A stretch of DNA of 64,000 nt from positions 2,976,001-3,040,000 of the forward strand of contig NZ_CP125947.1 of NCBI RefSeq assembly GCF_030064165.1, given 5' to 3'. Made by a program: the position numbers and the translations under genes. The DNA is from Comamonas resistens (GTDB taxonomy: Bacteria; Pseudomonadota; Gammaproteobacteria; Burkholderiales; Burkholderiaceae_C). The notes beneath the pieces are model-generated. The model was not told the DNA's origin. It ran no database searches and worked only from the letters and a program-made list of their open reading frames with translations. The stretch's first letter is position 1, and each line of letters begins with the position of its first letter. Below are positions 16,246 to 25,019 of this stretch, one piece after another.

Positions 16246-17046
16246 TCAGGCCGCCTCGGGCTGCGCTTCAGGCAGCTCCACGCTGGCCCGATATGCATGC
16301 CAGCTGGCACAGCCCAGCACAGGGCCCACGATCAGCAGGCCCGCGCCATAGGGCATCAAGGATACCGCCACCAGCACGGTGATGATGGCCGCCCACAGCA
16401 GCATGACCCCGATATTGAGTCCCACGACACGCATGCTGGTGATGCAGGCGGTCAAGGCATCGGCATCCCTGTCCAGAATGGTAGGCAACGCCACCACCGT
16501 AAAGCCAAAGACCAGTGCCGCAAACACACCGCCCACCGCCGTGTAGATCAGCAGAAATTCCCAGTTTTCGCGGCGCACCACAGTTTGCAGCACACTGGCC
16601 GTAGTGGGCATACCGGTGTCGAAGGAGATGGCAAACACCACCATGGAGGCGCGGCCCCAGAGCATCTCCAGCACCATCAGCACCATGACCAGCATGCCCA
16701 TGCTCTGCAGATGACGGCTCCAGCACAGCAGCGACGCCCCCAGCTGCGGCCGCTGCCCCTGCTCCAGCCGGCGGCTGAGCTCGTACAGTCCCATGGCCAG
16801 AAACGGCCCCAGCAGCAGGCAGCCGCTGGCCATGGACATCACATACTCGGGGCTGGCACGAAACACCCAGCCCAGCAGCAAGGCCATGGCCCAGAAGCAC
16901 AGGCCATAGAACAGCGCGATCAGCGGTGCACGCATCGCATCACGCGCTCCCAGCACCAACCATTGCCAGGGCTGGGCAAAGCTCAGGCTGCGCACCTGCA
17001 ACGCGGCAGGATCGGCTTCATGGCTGGAAACAGGGGAAGCTTGCAT
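16246..17046 (-). CDS. DUF2189 family membrane protein
   Basis: The 266-aa protein begins with a short cytoplasmic segment followed by QPWQWLVLGARDAMRAP and about six hydrophobic helices (for example LIALFYGLCFWAMALLLGWV and SGCLLLGPFLAMGLYELSRR). This matches DUF2189 integral membrane proteins, whose function is unknown. The Ser/Gly-rich small protein follows on the same strand. Confidence 0.8.
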   Translation of the reverse strand: MQASPVSSHEADPAALQVRSLSFAQPWQWLVLGARDAMRAPLIALFYGLCFWAMALLLGWVFRASPEYVMSMASGCLLLGPFLAMGLYELSRRLEQGQRPQLGASLLCWSRHLQSMGMLVMVLMVLEMLWGRASMVVFAISFDTGMPTTASVLQTVVRRENWEFLLIYTAVGGVFAALVFGFTVVALPTILDRDADALTACITSMRVVGLNIGVMLLWAAIITVLVAVSLMPYGAGLLIVGPVLGCASWHAYRASVELPEAQPEAA

Positions 17047-17180
17047 GCGGCGGGTCCTCCTTGTTGGCCTGGCTGCACCGCCGAACCGGTGCGTGCCGAT
17101 GCATCACAAGTTAACCTGCCGGACAGGGCTTGGCATTGCGGAAAGCCCGTAGCCTCCAGCCTGCCACACTATCCATTCAG

Positions 17181-17273
17181 TAGCTTCCTGCGCTTGCTCC
17201 CTATTGATAATCGAAGGAAATCCTCTTCAATTTCATGAATAGCAAGCGCAGGCAGCTTCCCTATTCATAGCAG
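17181..17273. repeat. Inverted pair of ATAGC/GCGCTTG repeats
   Basis: CCTGCGCTTGCT at 17187-17198 is the exact inverse of AGCAAGCGCAGG at 17241-17252, with 42 bp between, and flanking TAGCTTCC/GGCAGCTTCC sequences extend the similarity. It lies in the 3' region of metC and could fold in its transcript. Confidence 0.6.
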
Positions 17274-17274
17274 A

Positions 17275-18498
17275 TCAGGTGAATGCCTTTTGCAGCGCCT
17301 GGGCCAGATCGGCCTGCAGATCGGCCACGTCCTCCAGACCGATGGCAAAGCGCACCACCGTGCCCGCCTTGATATGCGGCGTGGCGCGGCTGCGCATCTC
17401 GGCCAGCTCGTAAGGCACGACCAGACTGACCGGGCCGCCCCAGCTGTAGCCGATCTTGAAGAATTGCAGGCTGTCGCAGAAGCGGTCCACGGCCGCCTGA
17501 TCAAAGCGCTCGTCGATCACCACGCTGAACAGACCGGCGGCCACGCCTTCGCTGCCGTTTTGCGCGCATAGCTGCTTCCAGTACGAATGGCCGGGCGCTC
17601 CCGGCATGGCGGGGTGCAACACCTGCACCACGGCGCTTTGCGCCGCCAGCCACTGTGCCAGCTGACGCGCGGCCCTGTCCTGGGCGTGGTAGCGCAGGCC
17701 GATGCTGGGCAGATTGCGCAACACGGCCTCGGCGTCATTGCCGCTGACGCCCAGGCCCATGCGCATATGCGAGAGCTTGATGCGCATATGCAGCGGCTGG
17801 TTGCGCGTGATGATGCTACCCATGAGCACATCGCCGCCGCCGCTCGGATATTTGGTCAGCGCATGGGCTGTAACATCCACTCCCAGGCTGCCGCCGTCAC
17901 CCAGCAGGTCGAAAGGCTTGAACGCCAGACCCGCGCCCCAGGTATTGTCCAGAACGGTGGTGATGCCTTTTTCACGGCACAGGCGCACCTGGGCCATCAG
18001 ATCGGGGAACTCCATAGTCACCGAGCCTGGAGCCTCCAGCCAGACCAGCCGGGTCGCGGGCGTGATCTTGGATGCCAGATCTTCCACGCTCATGGGGTCG
18101 TAGTACTGATGGGTTATGCCGAAGTGGGCCAGTTCGCCCTCGGTCATCGTCTTGTTGGGGCCGTAGACGTTGTCCGGCACCAGCACCTCGTCCCCGGTTC
18201 TCAGCAGCGCCAGCGAGGTGGTGGCGATGGCCGCCAATCCGCTGGGCACCAGCAGGCACTGCAGACCGCCTTCCAGCGTGGCCAGCCGCTCCTCCAGCGT
18301 ATAGGTCGTGGGCGTGCCGTGCAGCCCGTAGGTATAGCTGCTCTTGTCCAGCCAGCGGCGCTCGCGCATGGCCTGCACGTTCTCGAAGAACACGGTCGAG
18401 GCCTTGTGCACCGCGGGCTGAGGGCCGGCAAAGTCCGCGGGCGCCTGATAAGGGTGGTGGATCAGATGGGTGGAGAGCTTGGTATCGGCTTGGGTCAT
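17275..18498 (-). CDS. metC: Cystathionine beta-lyase, PLP-dependent
   Basis: The 407-aa Cys/Met-metabolism PLP enzyme has the N-terminal SSYTYGLHGTPTTYTLEERL segment, the PLP-contacting LVPSGLAAI region and the Schiff-base Lys in HALTKYPSGGGDVLMGS. TKYPSGG is typical of MetC-type lyases rather than gamma-synthases. It converts cystathionine to homocysteine, pyruvate and ammonia. It is monocistronic. Confidence 0.9.
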   Translation of the reverse strand: MTQADTKLSTHLIHHPYQAPADFAGPQPAVHKASTVFFENVQAMRERRWLDKSSYTYGLHGTPTTYTLEERLATLEGGLQCLLVPSGLAAIATTSLALLRTGDEVLVPDNVYGPNKTMTEGELAHFGITHQYYDPMSVEDLASKITPATRLVWLEAPGSVTMEFPDLMAQVRLCREKGITTVLDNTWGAGLAFKPFDLLGDGGSLGVDVTAHALTKYPSGGGDVLMGSIITRNQPLHMRIKLSHMRMGLGVSGNDAEAVLRNLPSIGLRYHAQDRAARQLAQWLAAQSAVVQVLHPAMPGAPGHSYWKQLCAQNGSEGVAAGLFSVVIDERFDQAAVDRFCDSLQFFKIGYSWGGPVSLVVPYELAEMRSRATPHIKAGTVVRFAIGLEDVADLQADLAQALQKAFT

Positions 18499-18599
18499 GC
18501 GGGGAATCTTAGGGCCTGTTCTTATCCCCTAAGCCGTCGCGCGGTGCAAAGCTGTGATGGCATGGTCGGCTGCAGCGAGCCCAGAAAGTCAAGAGACGC

Positions 18600-18629
18600 A
18601 AAAAAGCCGGAGGGCTTGCGCGCTCCGGC
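18600..18629 (-). terminator. Intrinsic terminator of the BON lipoprotein gene
   Basis: GCCGGAG (18606-18612) pairs with CTCCGGC (18623-18629); the A-run at 18600-18605 is a U-run in the minus-strand transcript. Confidence 0.8.
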
Positions 18630-18652
18630 CTTGCGGGTGATGGTCAGAAAGA

Positions 18653-19165
18653 TCAGCCGGCCTTGACCGTCAGATTGTTGGTCACCGAGGTCACGCCCTT
18701 GGCGGCCTTGGCGATATCGCCGGCCTGGTTCTTCACAGCTTCGGAGGGAACGGTGCCGCTCAAGGTCACGGCGCCGTCCTTGGTGTCCACATTGATTTGC
18801 AGCGCGCTGATTTCGGGAGCCTTGATCAGCTCGGTCTTGACGGCGGCCGTGATGCCTGCGTCATCCAGAGCCGCTCCGACACTGGCAGCACCGGCCTCGA
18901 CCTTCTGGCCGGCCGTCTCCGCAGCGCCAGCGATCTTGTCACCGGCCTTGTCCAGTGCGTTGGCAGTCGCCTCGCCAGCCTTGGCAGCACCTTCTTCAAT
19001 CTTGCTGCCGGCGTTTTGCGCCGCCTGCTCGGTCTGAGCAATGGCGGAGTCCAGCTTCTGACCGGCTGTATTGTTCTCGTCGGACTTGCCGCAGGCGGCC
19101 AGGCCGAAGGCCAGAGCCGTCACAGCCAGAACATGAACGGAACGCTTGAAAACGATAGATGCCAT
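18653..19165 (-). CDS. BON-domain lipoprotein
   Basis: The 170-aa protein has a lipoprotein signal with lipobox LAAC (Cys25), an Ala-rich coiled region with repeated AGxKxxxGAxxAG-like segments (about 50-100), and a C-terminal BON domain (DDAGITAAVKTELIKAPEI ... GAVTLSGTVPSEAVKNQAG). BON proteins attach to membranes or outer-membrane components, and OsmY is a well-known relative. It is probably an envelope-stress protein, which is inference. Confidence 0.88.
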   Translation of the reverse strand: MASIVFKRSVHVLAVTALAFGLAACGKSDENNTAGQKLDSAIAQTEQAAQNAGSKIEEGAAKAGEATANALDKAGDKIAGAAETAGQKVEAGAASVGAALDDAGITAAVKTELIKAPEISALQINVDTKDGAVTLSGTVPSEAVKNQAGDIAKAAKGVTSVTNNLTVKAG

Positions 19166-19339
19166 TTTTGGTTCTCCCTTAATGCCTCAACAAAACTGAA
19201 CGGTTAATGTATACAGCTGTCTCAAGGCAAGGCATGCGAACAGCCCTCAGTTGCCTGTAGGACAAATCTGGATGCGGAATTTGCCGATTCCGATCACGGG
19301 TGACATCCAGGTCATCTGCTTACCCTGACAATGTGATTC

Positions 19340-21022
19340 ATGCACTCCCTGGCCCGCTGGTTCCCTTTTCTTCAATGGCCCAAGCCTGGCGCTGCGCTGC
19401 TGCGTGGCGAATTCTGGGCCGGGCTCACCGTGGGCCTGATGCTGCTGCCTCAGGGCGTGGCTTATGCAGCGCTGGCGGGCATGCCGTTGATTACCGGCAT
19501 CTACGCCTCCATCATTCCCGCCGCGGTCGCCATTCTGTTCAGCCCCTCCCCACGCCTGGGCGTGGGCCCCACGGCGCTCAGCGCCCTGCTGATCGGCGCC
19601 TCGCTGACCGGCATGGCCGAGCCCGGTTCGGCCCAATGGGTACAACTGGCCGCCTGGATGGCCATTCTGTCGGGCCTGGTACAGGCGGTACTGGGCGTGG
19701 TTCGCGCCGGCTGGCTGTTGAATCTGGTGACCTCGCCGGTGCTGGCAGGCTTCACCCAGGCTGCAGCCCTGCTGATTCTGGCCTCGCAATTGCCCACGCT
19801 GCTGGGCATGCGTGCGGACTGGGCCACGGTCTGGCATTCCCCATCCATCTATCTGTTCGACTGGCGCTCGATCGCCTTCGGTCTCAGCAGCATGGCACTG
19901 CTGATGGTGGCCAAGAAATGGCGTCCGGCCTTTCCCTCGGCCATTTTCATCATTGCACTCACGGGGCTGGTCAGCTGGGCCACCGGTTTTGCGGATTCCA
20001 GCGGTGCCGTCGTCGGGCATCTGCCGGCAGGTCTGCCGCACTTTCTATGGCCAGACCTGCTGGACTGGGATCAGTTCGGCGCACTGGTCATGCCTGTGCT
20101 CGTGCTGTCGCTGGTGAGCTTTCTGGAAACGGCCTCCAGCGCCCAGGTCGAGCACCAGCAGGCAGGAACACGCTGGAACGAGAATCAGGATCTGGTGGCA
20201 CAAGGGCTGTCCAAGGTCAGCGCCGGCCTGTTCGGCAGCTTTGCCACCAGCGCCTCCTTCTCGCGCTCGGCCGTCAATCTGCTGGCTGGCGCCAAGACCG
20301 GCTACGCCAATGTGTTCTCCATCCTGCTGGTGGTCGTGGTCGTGCAGTGGTTCATTCCCTGGCTTTACCATGTGCCTCAGGCCGCACTGGCGGCCATCGT
20401 GGTCACGGCCGTCCTCAATCTGATCAAGCCCATGCAGATCCTGGGCCTGTTCAGGGTCTCCCGCGTGGAAGCCTGCATCAGCGTGACCACGCTGGCTCTG
20501 ACGATTCTGACGGCACCGCGCATGTACTGGGGCGTGTTTGCCGGGATTGCGCTGACCCAGGCCTATTTCATCTACCAGCACCTGCACCCGCGCATCATTG
20601 AGGTCGGCCTGCACCCCGACGGCAGCCTGCGCAGCCGCCAGCTCTGGCAGTTGCCCCCGCTGGCGCCCCGCATCATGGCGCTGCGCATGGATGCCGACCT
20701 GGATTTCGCCACCGCTTCGGCGCTGGAGCGCTATGCGACCGAGGCCTTGCAGCAAAACCCCGGCTGCAGCGATATCGCTTTGCTCATGGAGCCCGTCAAC
20801 AGTATCGACATCACAGGCGTGGAGACCTTTGCCCGGCTCGAGCGCATGGTGGCCAAGCGCGGCGGCACCCTGCATGTGGTGGGGCTGAAGCTGCCCGCAG
20901 AAAAGCGCCTGCAGCGCGCCGGCCTGCTGCTGCAGCAGGGCTCCATCATCGCGCTCTATCGCACCAGCAGCGAATTTCTGAGCCGTGTTTGCGCCAAAGA
21001 GCAAGACCCGCCAATGCCATAG
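19340..21022 (+). CDS. SulP-family anion permease with C-terminal STAS domain
   Basis: The 560-aa protein begins RGEFWAGLTVGLMLLPQGVAYA, the SulP entry motif, has 11-14 helices, the SulP signature in the SLVSFLETASSAQ region, and a STAS domain (about 450-550) with DITGVETFARLERM. SulP proteins carry sulfate, bicarbonate or dicarboxylates. The substrate is unclear; no cys genes are adjacent. The ATG at 19340 gives a normal N terminus. Confidence 0.9.
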   Translation: MHSLARWFPFLQWPKPGAALLRGEFWAGLTVGLMLLPQGVAYAALAGMPLITGIYASIIPAAVAILFSPSPRLGVGPTALSALLIGASLTGMAEPGSAQWVQLAAWMAILSGLVQAVLGVVRAGWLLNLVTSPVLAGFTQAAALLILASQLPTLLGMRADWATVWHSPSIYLFDWRSIAFGLSSMALLMVAKKWRPAFPSAIFIIALTGLVSWATGFADSSGAVVGHLPAGLPHFLWPDLLDWDQFGALVMPVLVLSLVSFLETASSAQVEHQQAGTRWNENQDLVAQGLSKVSAGLFGSFATSASFSRSAVNLLAGAKTGYANVFSILLVVVVVQWFIPWLYHVPQAALAAIVVTAVLNLIKPMQILGLFRVSRVEACISVTTLALTILTAPRMYWGVFAGIALTQAYFIYQHLHPRIIEVGLHPDGSLRSRQLWQLPPLAPRIMALRMDADLDFATASALERYATEALQQNPGCSDIALLMEPVNSIDITGVETFARLERMVAKRGGTLHVVGLKLPAEKRLQRAGLLLQQGSIIALYRTSSEFLSRVCAKEQDPPMP

Positions 21023-21093
21023 TGCACTATTTGTCACAAACCCAATACAGGCGATGGCCACTGCTACACTTGTTTGAAATTTCGTAGCAAGCC

Positions 21094-21891
21094 GTGACTT
21101 CCTCCGCCCCCCATCAATCCGTGTTTTTACGCGATCTGCGTCTGGCCACTGCCCACAATCTGGTGACCCGTGCAGGAGGCAGCGAGATGCGCTTGCCCAC
21201 GGACACTCCCACCCAGTATCTGCAGGCCCTGATTGATGGCCTATGTGCGCTGTCCCTGCGCGACCCGCTGACAGGGCTTGGCAACCGGCGCCATTTCCGC
21301 ACCGTCATCGAACGCGAAATCGACCGCGTGGCACGCTCGGGCGAAACCGCCTTGCTGCTGATGCTGGACATCGACCATTTCAAGCAGATCAACGACGAGC
21401 ACGGTCATATCGCAGGCGACATGGTGCTGCAGTCCGTGGCGCACACCCTTGCCGATGGCATACGCCCCATGGATACGCTGGCGCGCTATGGCGGCGAGGA
21501 ATTCGCCATCGTGCTGCCGGTCTGCCCCGCCCACTTTGGCCACTCCGTGGCCGAGCGCCTGCGCCAATCCATTGCCGAGACACCGATCCAGGTCTCCCCC
21601 AGCACCTCGCTGAACATCACCGTCAGCATCGGAGGCGTCTATGCCCTGCAGTGGATTCGCAGCACCGCCCAGCTCTGGACCGAGCGCGCCGACCGCCAGC
21701 TCTACCTTGCCAAATCCGCAGGTCGCAACTGCGTACGCATCGAAGAGCCGCCCGACAGTACCGTGAGTGCAGAGGAAAAAAGCCTGCTTTTCGGCCCTTT
21801 AACCCCTGATGCCATCGCAGAAAATGGCTCAGAGAGCAATACAGCCCACGACGTAAGCACCGACGCCAAAAGCCAGGTCATAACGCCTTGA
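21094..21891 (+). CDS. GGDEF-domain diguanylate cyclase, soluble
   Basis: From GTG 21094 the 265-aa protein has a short N-terminal region (about 1-50) without a recognisable sensor, then a GGDEF domain with LTGLGNRRHF, DIDHFKQINDEHGH and active-site RYGGEEF. The RxxD product-inhibition site (RPMD) stands five residues before GGEEF, so an active, feedback-inhibited cyclase is expected. The 3' end is 4 bp from the next gene, a MinD-like ATPase. Confidence 0.9.
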   Translation: MTSSAPHQSVFLRDLRLATAHNLVTRAGGSEMRLPTDTPTQYLQALIDGLCALSLRDPLTGLGNRRHFRTVIEREIDRVARSGETALLLMLDIDHFKQINDEHGHIAGDMVLQSVAHTLADGIRPMDTLARYGGEEFAIVLPVCPAHFGHSVAERLRQSIAETPIQVSPSTSLNITVSIGGVYALQWIRSTAQLWTERADRQLYLAKSAGRNCVRIEEPPDSTVSAEEKSLLFGPLTPDAIAENGSESNTAHDVSTDAKSQVITP

Positions 21892-21895
21892 GACG

Positions 21896-22747
21896 ATGGA
21901 TACCTTGGCCCCTCACCCTCACTTACCTGCCCATATTTCCATGGAAGATGCCCTGCGTGCACCCGGTCGCACCAAGCAGGCGCGCATCATCGCCGTGACC
22001 AGCGGCAAGGGCGGCGTCGGCAAGACTTTTGTCTCTGCCAATCTGGCGGCTGCCCTGGCTCGCCACGGCTTCAATGTGCTTGTGCTCGACGCGGATCTGG
22101 GCCTGGCCAATCTAGACGTGGTGCTCAACCTCTACCCCAAGGTGACGCTGCACGATGTCTTCACGGGCCGCGCCACGCTGGAAGACGCCATCCTGCCCAC
22201 ACCCGGCGGCTACTCCGTGCTGCTGGCAGGCTCGGGCATGATCGAATACTCGCGCCTGACACCTGAGGTGCGCAGCCAGTTCATGCTCACCATCGACACG
22301 CTGCGCCCGCGCTACGACATCATCTTGCTGGACACCGGCGCCGGCATCTCCGATGTGGTGCTGTTCTCGGTCTCCATGGCTTCCGAGGTACTGGTCGTAG
22401 CCACGCCCGAGCCCACCTCGCTGACCGACGCCTACGCCGCCATCAAGGTGATGGCCACCCAGCAAAAGCGCCAGCAGATACGCCTGGTCATCAACCAGAC
22501 CCAGCGCCCCGGTGACGGCCGTGCCATTACCGGCCAGTTGCAGCAGGTGCTCAACCGCTTTGTGACCACCGATTCGGGTCAGCCCCTGCAGCTCACGCAC
22601 TGGGGCGATATCCCCACCGATCCCGCCGTGCGCGATGCCGTGATGCGGCGCCAGTTGCTGCTGCAGTCCATGCCCGGAGCGCCCGCATCGCTGGCAGTGG
22701 CGCAGCTGTCTAATAAAATCAAGGCTGCGCTGACGGCCCCGGCCTAA
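21896..22747 (+). CDS. MinD/ParA-family ATPase, FleN/FlhG-like
   Basis: The 283-aa protein has the deviant Walker A GKGGVGKT at about 40-47 after TKQARIIAVTS, Walker A' DADLGLANLDVVL and Walker B IILLDTGAGI. The N-terminal extension (MDTLAPHPHLPAHIS) and NLYPKVTLHDVFTG are typical of FleN/FlhG flagellar-number ATPases. No flagellar genes are nearby, so an orphan MinD-type role is also possible. It is probably cotranscribed with the diguanylate cyclase gene. Confidence 0.85.
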   Translation: MDTLAPHPHLPAHISMEDALRAPGRTKQARIIAVTSGKGGVGKTFVSANLAAALARHGFNVLVLDADLGLANLDVVLNLYPKVTLHDVFTGRATLEDAILPTPGGYSVLLAGSGMIEYSRLTPEVRSQFMLTIDTLRPRYDIILLDTGAGISDVVLFSVSMASEVLVVATPEPTSLTDAYAAIKVMATQQKRQQIRLVINQTQRPGDGRAITGQLQQVLNRFVTTDSGQPLQLTHWGDIPTDPAVRDAVMRRQLLLQSMPGAPASLAVAQLSNKIKAALTAPA

Positions 22748-22775
22748 GCTCTGCCACTGTCGGCCGAGCTGCCGA

Positions 22776-23570
22776 GTGGTCGCCGCCCCGGATATCGACG
22801 TGGCCGACATACTCAACATCTCCTGCTACAAATTCACGCCCCTGCCCGACGCCGACGCACTGCGCGAGACGCTGCTGGCACGCGCCCAGGAACTGGACCT
22901 CAAGGGTACGGTGCTGCTGGCCGAGGAAGGCATCAACTTCTTTCTGGCCGGGCCTGCTGCGGCCGTTCGCAGCTTCATCGCTCAGCTCAAGCTGGACCCA
23001 CGCTTTGCCGATCTGAACCCCAAGGAAAGCTGGTCCGACCATGTGCCGTTTCGCAAGATGCTGGTCAAGGTCAAGCGCGAGATCATTCGCATGGACCACC
23101 CCTCCATCCGCCCCGCCAGCGGGCGCGCCCCCTCGGTCGCGCCGGCCACGCTACGCCGCTGGCTGGAGCAGGGCCATGACGACGAAGGCCGTGAAGTGGT
23201 CACCCTGGACACGCGCAACGACTACGAAGTCGACGAAGGCGCGTTTGCCGGCACCATAGACTGGCGCCTGACCAAGTTCACCGAATTCCCGCCCGCGCTG
23301 CGCGAGCACAAGGCCGAATTTGCCGGCAAGACCGTGGTCAGTTACTGCACAGGCGGCATCCGCTGTGAAAAAGCCGCCATCCTGATGCAGGAAGAAGGAA
23401 TCGAGAACGTCTACCAGCTCGAAGGCGGCATCCTCAAATATTTTGAAGAGACCGATGGCAAGTTCTACGACGGCGGCTGTTTTGTCTTCGACGGCCGCGA
23501 CTCTCTGGGCACGGACCTGGAGCGCACGCCGCTGGTCCACCCCCGCCCCGTGAAAAAGCACCTGCTGTAA
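22776..23570 (+). CDS. trhO: Rhodanese-domain protein, TrhO/YceA-like tRNA uridine hydroxylase
   Basis: A GTG start at 22776 gives 264 aa. The N-terminal UPF0176 domain (NISCYKFTPLPD, then GTVLLAEEGINFFLAG) is followed by a rhodanese domain (about 125-225) with active-site loop YCTGGIRCEKA. TrhO makes 5-hydroxyuridine at U34 of some tRNAs. This protein is shorter than the E. coli 350-aa form and lacks its C-terminal cysteine-rich extension. Confidence 0.88.
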   Translation: MVAAPDIDVADILNISCYKFTPLPDADALRETLLARAQELDLKGTVLLAEEGINFFLAGPAAAVRSFIAQLKLDPRFADLNPKESWSDHVPFRKMLVKVKREIIRMDHPSIRPASGRAPSVAPATLRRWLEQGHDDEGREVVTLDTRNDYEVDEGAFAGTIDWRLTKFTEFPPALREHKAEFAGKTVVSYCTGGIRCEKAAILMQEEGIENVYQLEGGILKYFEETDGKFYDGGCFVFDGRDSLGTDLERTPLVHPRPVKKHLL

Positions 23571-23580
23571 GCACTCTCAA

Positions 23581-23669
23581 AAACAAAGCGTCTGGCGCTC
23601 TCTGCAATATGGTTTCAGGTAATTTTCAACCTGAAATCCATATACAGAGAGCGTCAGGCGCTTTTGTTT
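23581..23669. terminator. Very long imperfect inverted repeat, bidirectional terminator
   Basis: A left arm of about 40 bp (23581-23620) and a right arm of 41 bp (23629-23669) pair with few mismatches around an 8-nt loop AATTTTCA. The outer part has AAACAAAGCG and CGCTTTTGTTT, so each strand ends in a T-rich tract. It sits between the convergent trhO and flavodoxin genes. Confidence 0.75.
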
Positions 23670-23697
23670 CAATAGCGGCGCCAGCTACTTATGCTGT

Positions 23698-24252
23698 TTA
23701 CTTGGTCAGGCGCCTGGCCGTACTGGCCACACGCTCGCCAAACTGCCGCGCCGTCTCCAGGTCGCCTGGCAACATCTCTGCCACCGAGGCATCGGAAGGC
23801 GTCTGGGCCATGGCGCCCGAGTAGGCGCCCATCCAGTTGGCATCGTTGCGCTGCGCCGCCTTGGTGTTGGACGGCAACATGCCCAGGCCCACCCAGATGC
23901 CGCTGTGCTGCATGGCCAGGTGGTAGAAATAGTCCAGCGTCACCTGCTTGTCGCCCTGCACGCCGGCGCTGTTGGTGAAACCGGCAAACAGCTTGTCTTT
24001 CCAGGTCTGGGCAAACCAGGGCTTGGACGAGGCATCGGCAAACTTCTTGAACTGCCAGCTCGGTGCGCCCATATAGGTAGGTGCGCCAAAGACGATGGCC
24101 TCGGCCGCTGCCAGTTGCGCCCAGCCGCCTTCGGGCAGATTGCCATCAGCGTCAATGGCCAGCAGCTGCGCACCGGCGCCCTGGGCCACGGATTGCGCCA
24201 TGCGCTGGGTATGGCCGTAGCCCGAGTGGTAGACAACAACGATATTGCTCAT
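23698..24252 (-). CDS. Flavodoxin-family NAD(P)H:quinone oxidoreductase, WrbA-like
   Basis: I use the ATG at 24252 (184 aa), which begins MSNIVVVYHSGYGHTQRMAQ with the FMN phosphate loop; a longer frame to 24315 is less likely. Further FMN loops are AIVFGAPTYMGAPSW (about 68-82) and FTNSAGVQGDKQVTL (about 105-119). The family reduces quinones by two electrons. It is monocistronic and shares a terminator region with trhO. Confidence 0.88.
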   Translation of the reverse strand: MSNIVVVYHSGYGHTQRMAQSVAQGAGAQLLAIDADGNLPEGGWAQLAAAEAIVFGAPTYMGAPSWQFKKFADASSKPWFAQTWKDKLFAGFTNSAGVQGDKQVTLDYFYHLAMQHSGIWVGLGMLPSNTKAAQRNDANWMGAYSGAMAQTPSDASVAEMLPGDLETARQFGERVASTARRLTK

Positions 24253-24299
24253 GAAAGGTTTCCAGAGAGAGTCTGCGCAGACATTCATAACGGTCACGC

Positions 24300-24464
24300 A
24301 ATAAAAAAGCCTCAAGCTTACCCACTTCGTGTGCTTGCTTTCCTGAGGGGCCGCTTATTACCTTGGGACGGCACGACGACAATAAAACAGCCCCCACGCT
24401 TGCCCACTGACGTGTGGCCGCGGCCCCCAAGGGGGTTTATTGCCTTGGGGCGGCCCGACGGCAA
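24300..24464. repeat. Two tandem, diverged copies of the C-rich intergenic repeat
   Basis: Copy 1 (about 24300-24375) has GCAATAAAAAAGCCTCAAGC, TTACCCACTTCGTG, GGGGCCGC and CTTGGGACGGCACGACG. Copy 2 (about 24378-24464) has ACAATAAAACAGCCCCCACG, CTTGCCCACTGACGTG, CCCCCAAGGGGG and CTTGGGGCGGCCCGACGG. Both end GACAATAAA/GGCAATAAA. Copies also occur near 14571 and 60476. Confidence 0.65.
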
Positions 24465-24496
24465 TAAAAAACCCGCCGGAAGGTCGCCCGGCGGGT
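24465..24496 (-). terminator. Intrinsic terminator of the DoxX gene
   Basis: ACCCGCCGG (24471-24479) pairs with CCGGCGGGT (24488-24496) over an 8-nt loop; the A-run before it gives a U-run in the minus transcript. Confidence 0.8.
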
Positions 24497-24555
24497 GGGT
24501 TTGGGACTGCGCAAGCCTATCAAATTTATAGCAGCTTGCGCAGCTTTGCAGTGCC

Positions 24556-24963
24556 TCAGTGCTTGCGGCCGTCCACACTCCAGGCACCAGCACCATGGGC
24601 AGCGTAGCCCAGCAGGCCGCCCACGACAGCGATGTTCTTCCAGAACAGCAGTTGCTGCATGCCTGCGGCCTCGGCAGGCACGCCCCAGAAATTGTGGAAG
24701 AAGAAGCTGGCCACCAGGGTGAAGAAACCCAGGATCAGCGCGGCCCAGCGGGTATGCCAGCCCAGCAAAATGGCCAGGCCACCCAGGATTTCAATCACCA
24801 GGCCTATGCCCACGGCAAGCTGCGGCATGGGCATGCCCACCGATGCGGCATAGCCCACGGTACCGGCAAAACCGGTGATTTTCTGAAAACCTGCGGGCAG
24901 GAACAGCAGCGCAATCAGGATACGACCGATCAGATCGAGAGGATTCTTCAGTTGGTTCAGCAT
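24556..24963 (-). CDS. DoxX-family membrane protein
   Basis: The 135-aa protein with four hydrophobic helices starts LIGRILIALLFLPAGFQKITGF, the DoxX opening pattern (Gly-Arg, Ala-Gly, Lys). It also has GIGLVIEILGGLAILLGWHTRWAA in the second and third helices. DoxX proteins are often linked to redox or oxidative-stress functions. The neighbouring pirin and flavodoxin genes share that theme, but no mechanism can be inferred. Confidence 0.88.
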   Translation of the reverse strand: MLNQLKNPLDLIGRILIALLFLPAGFQKITGFAGTVGYAASVGMPMPQLAVGIGLVIEILGGLAILLGWHTRWAALILGFFTLVASFFFHNFWGVPAEAAGMQQLLFWKNIAVVGGLLGYAAHGAGAWSVDGRKH

Positions 24964-25019
24964 TTCTAACTCCCTTGTGAGGATTTGAGTTCAGTGCGAT
25001 ATGGCAGATTTTTCGAAGC

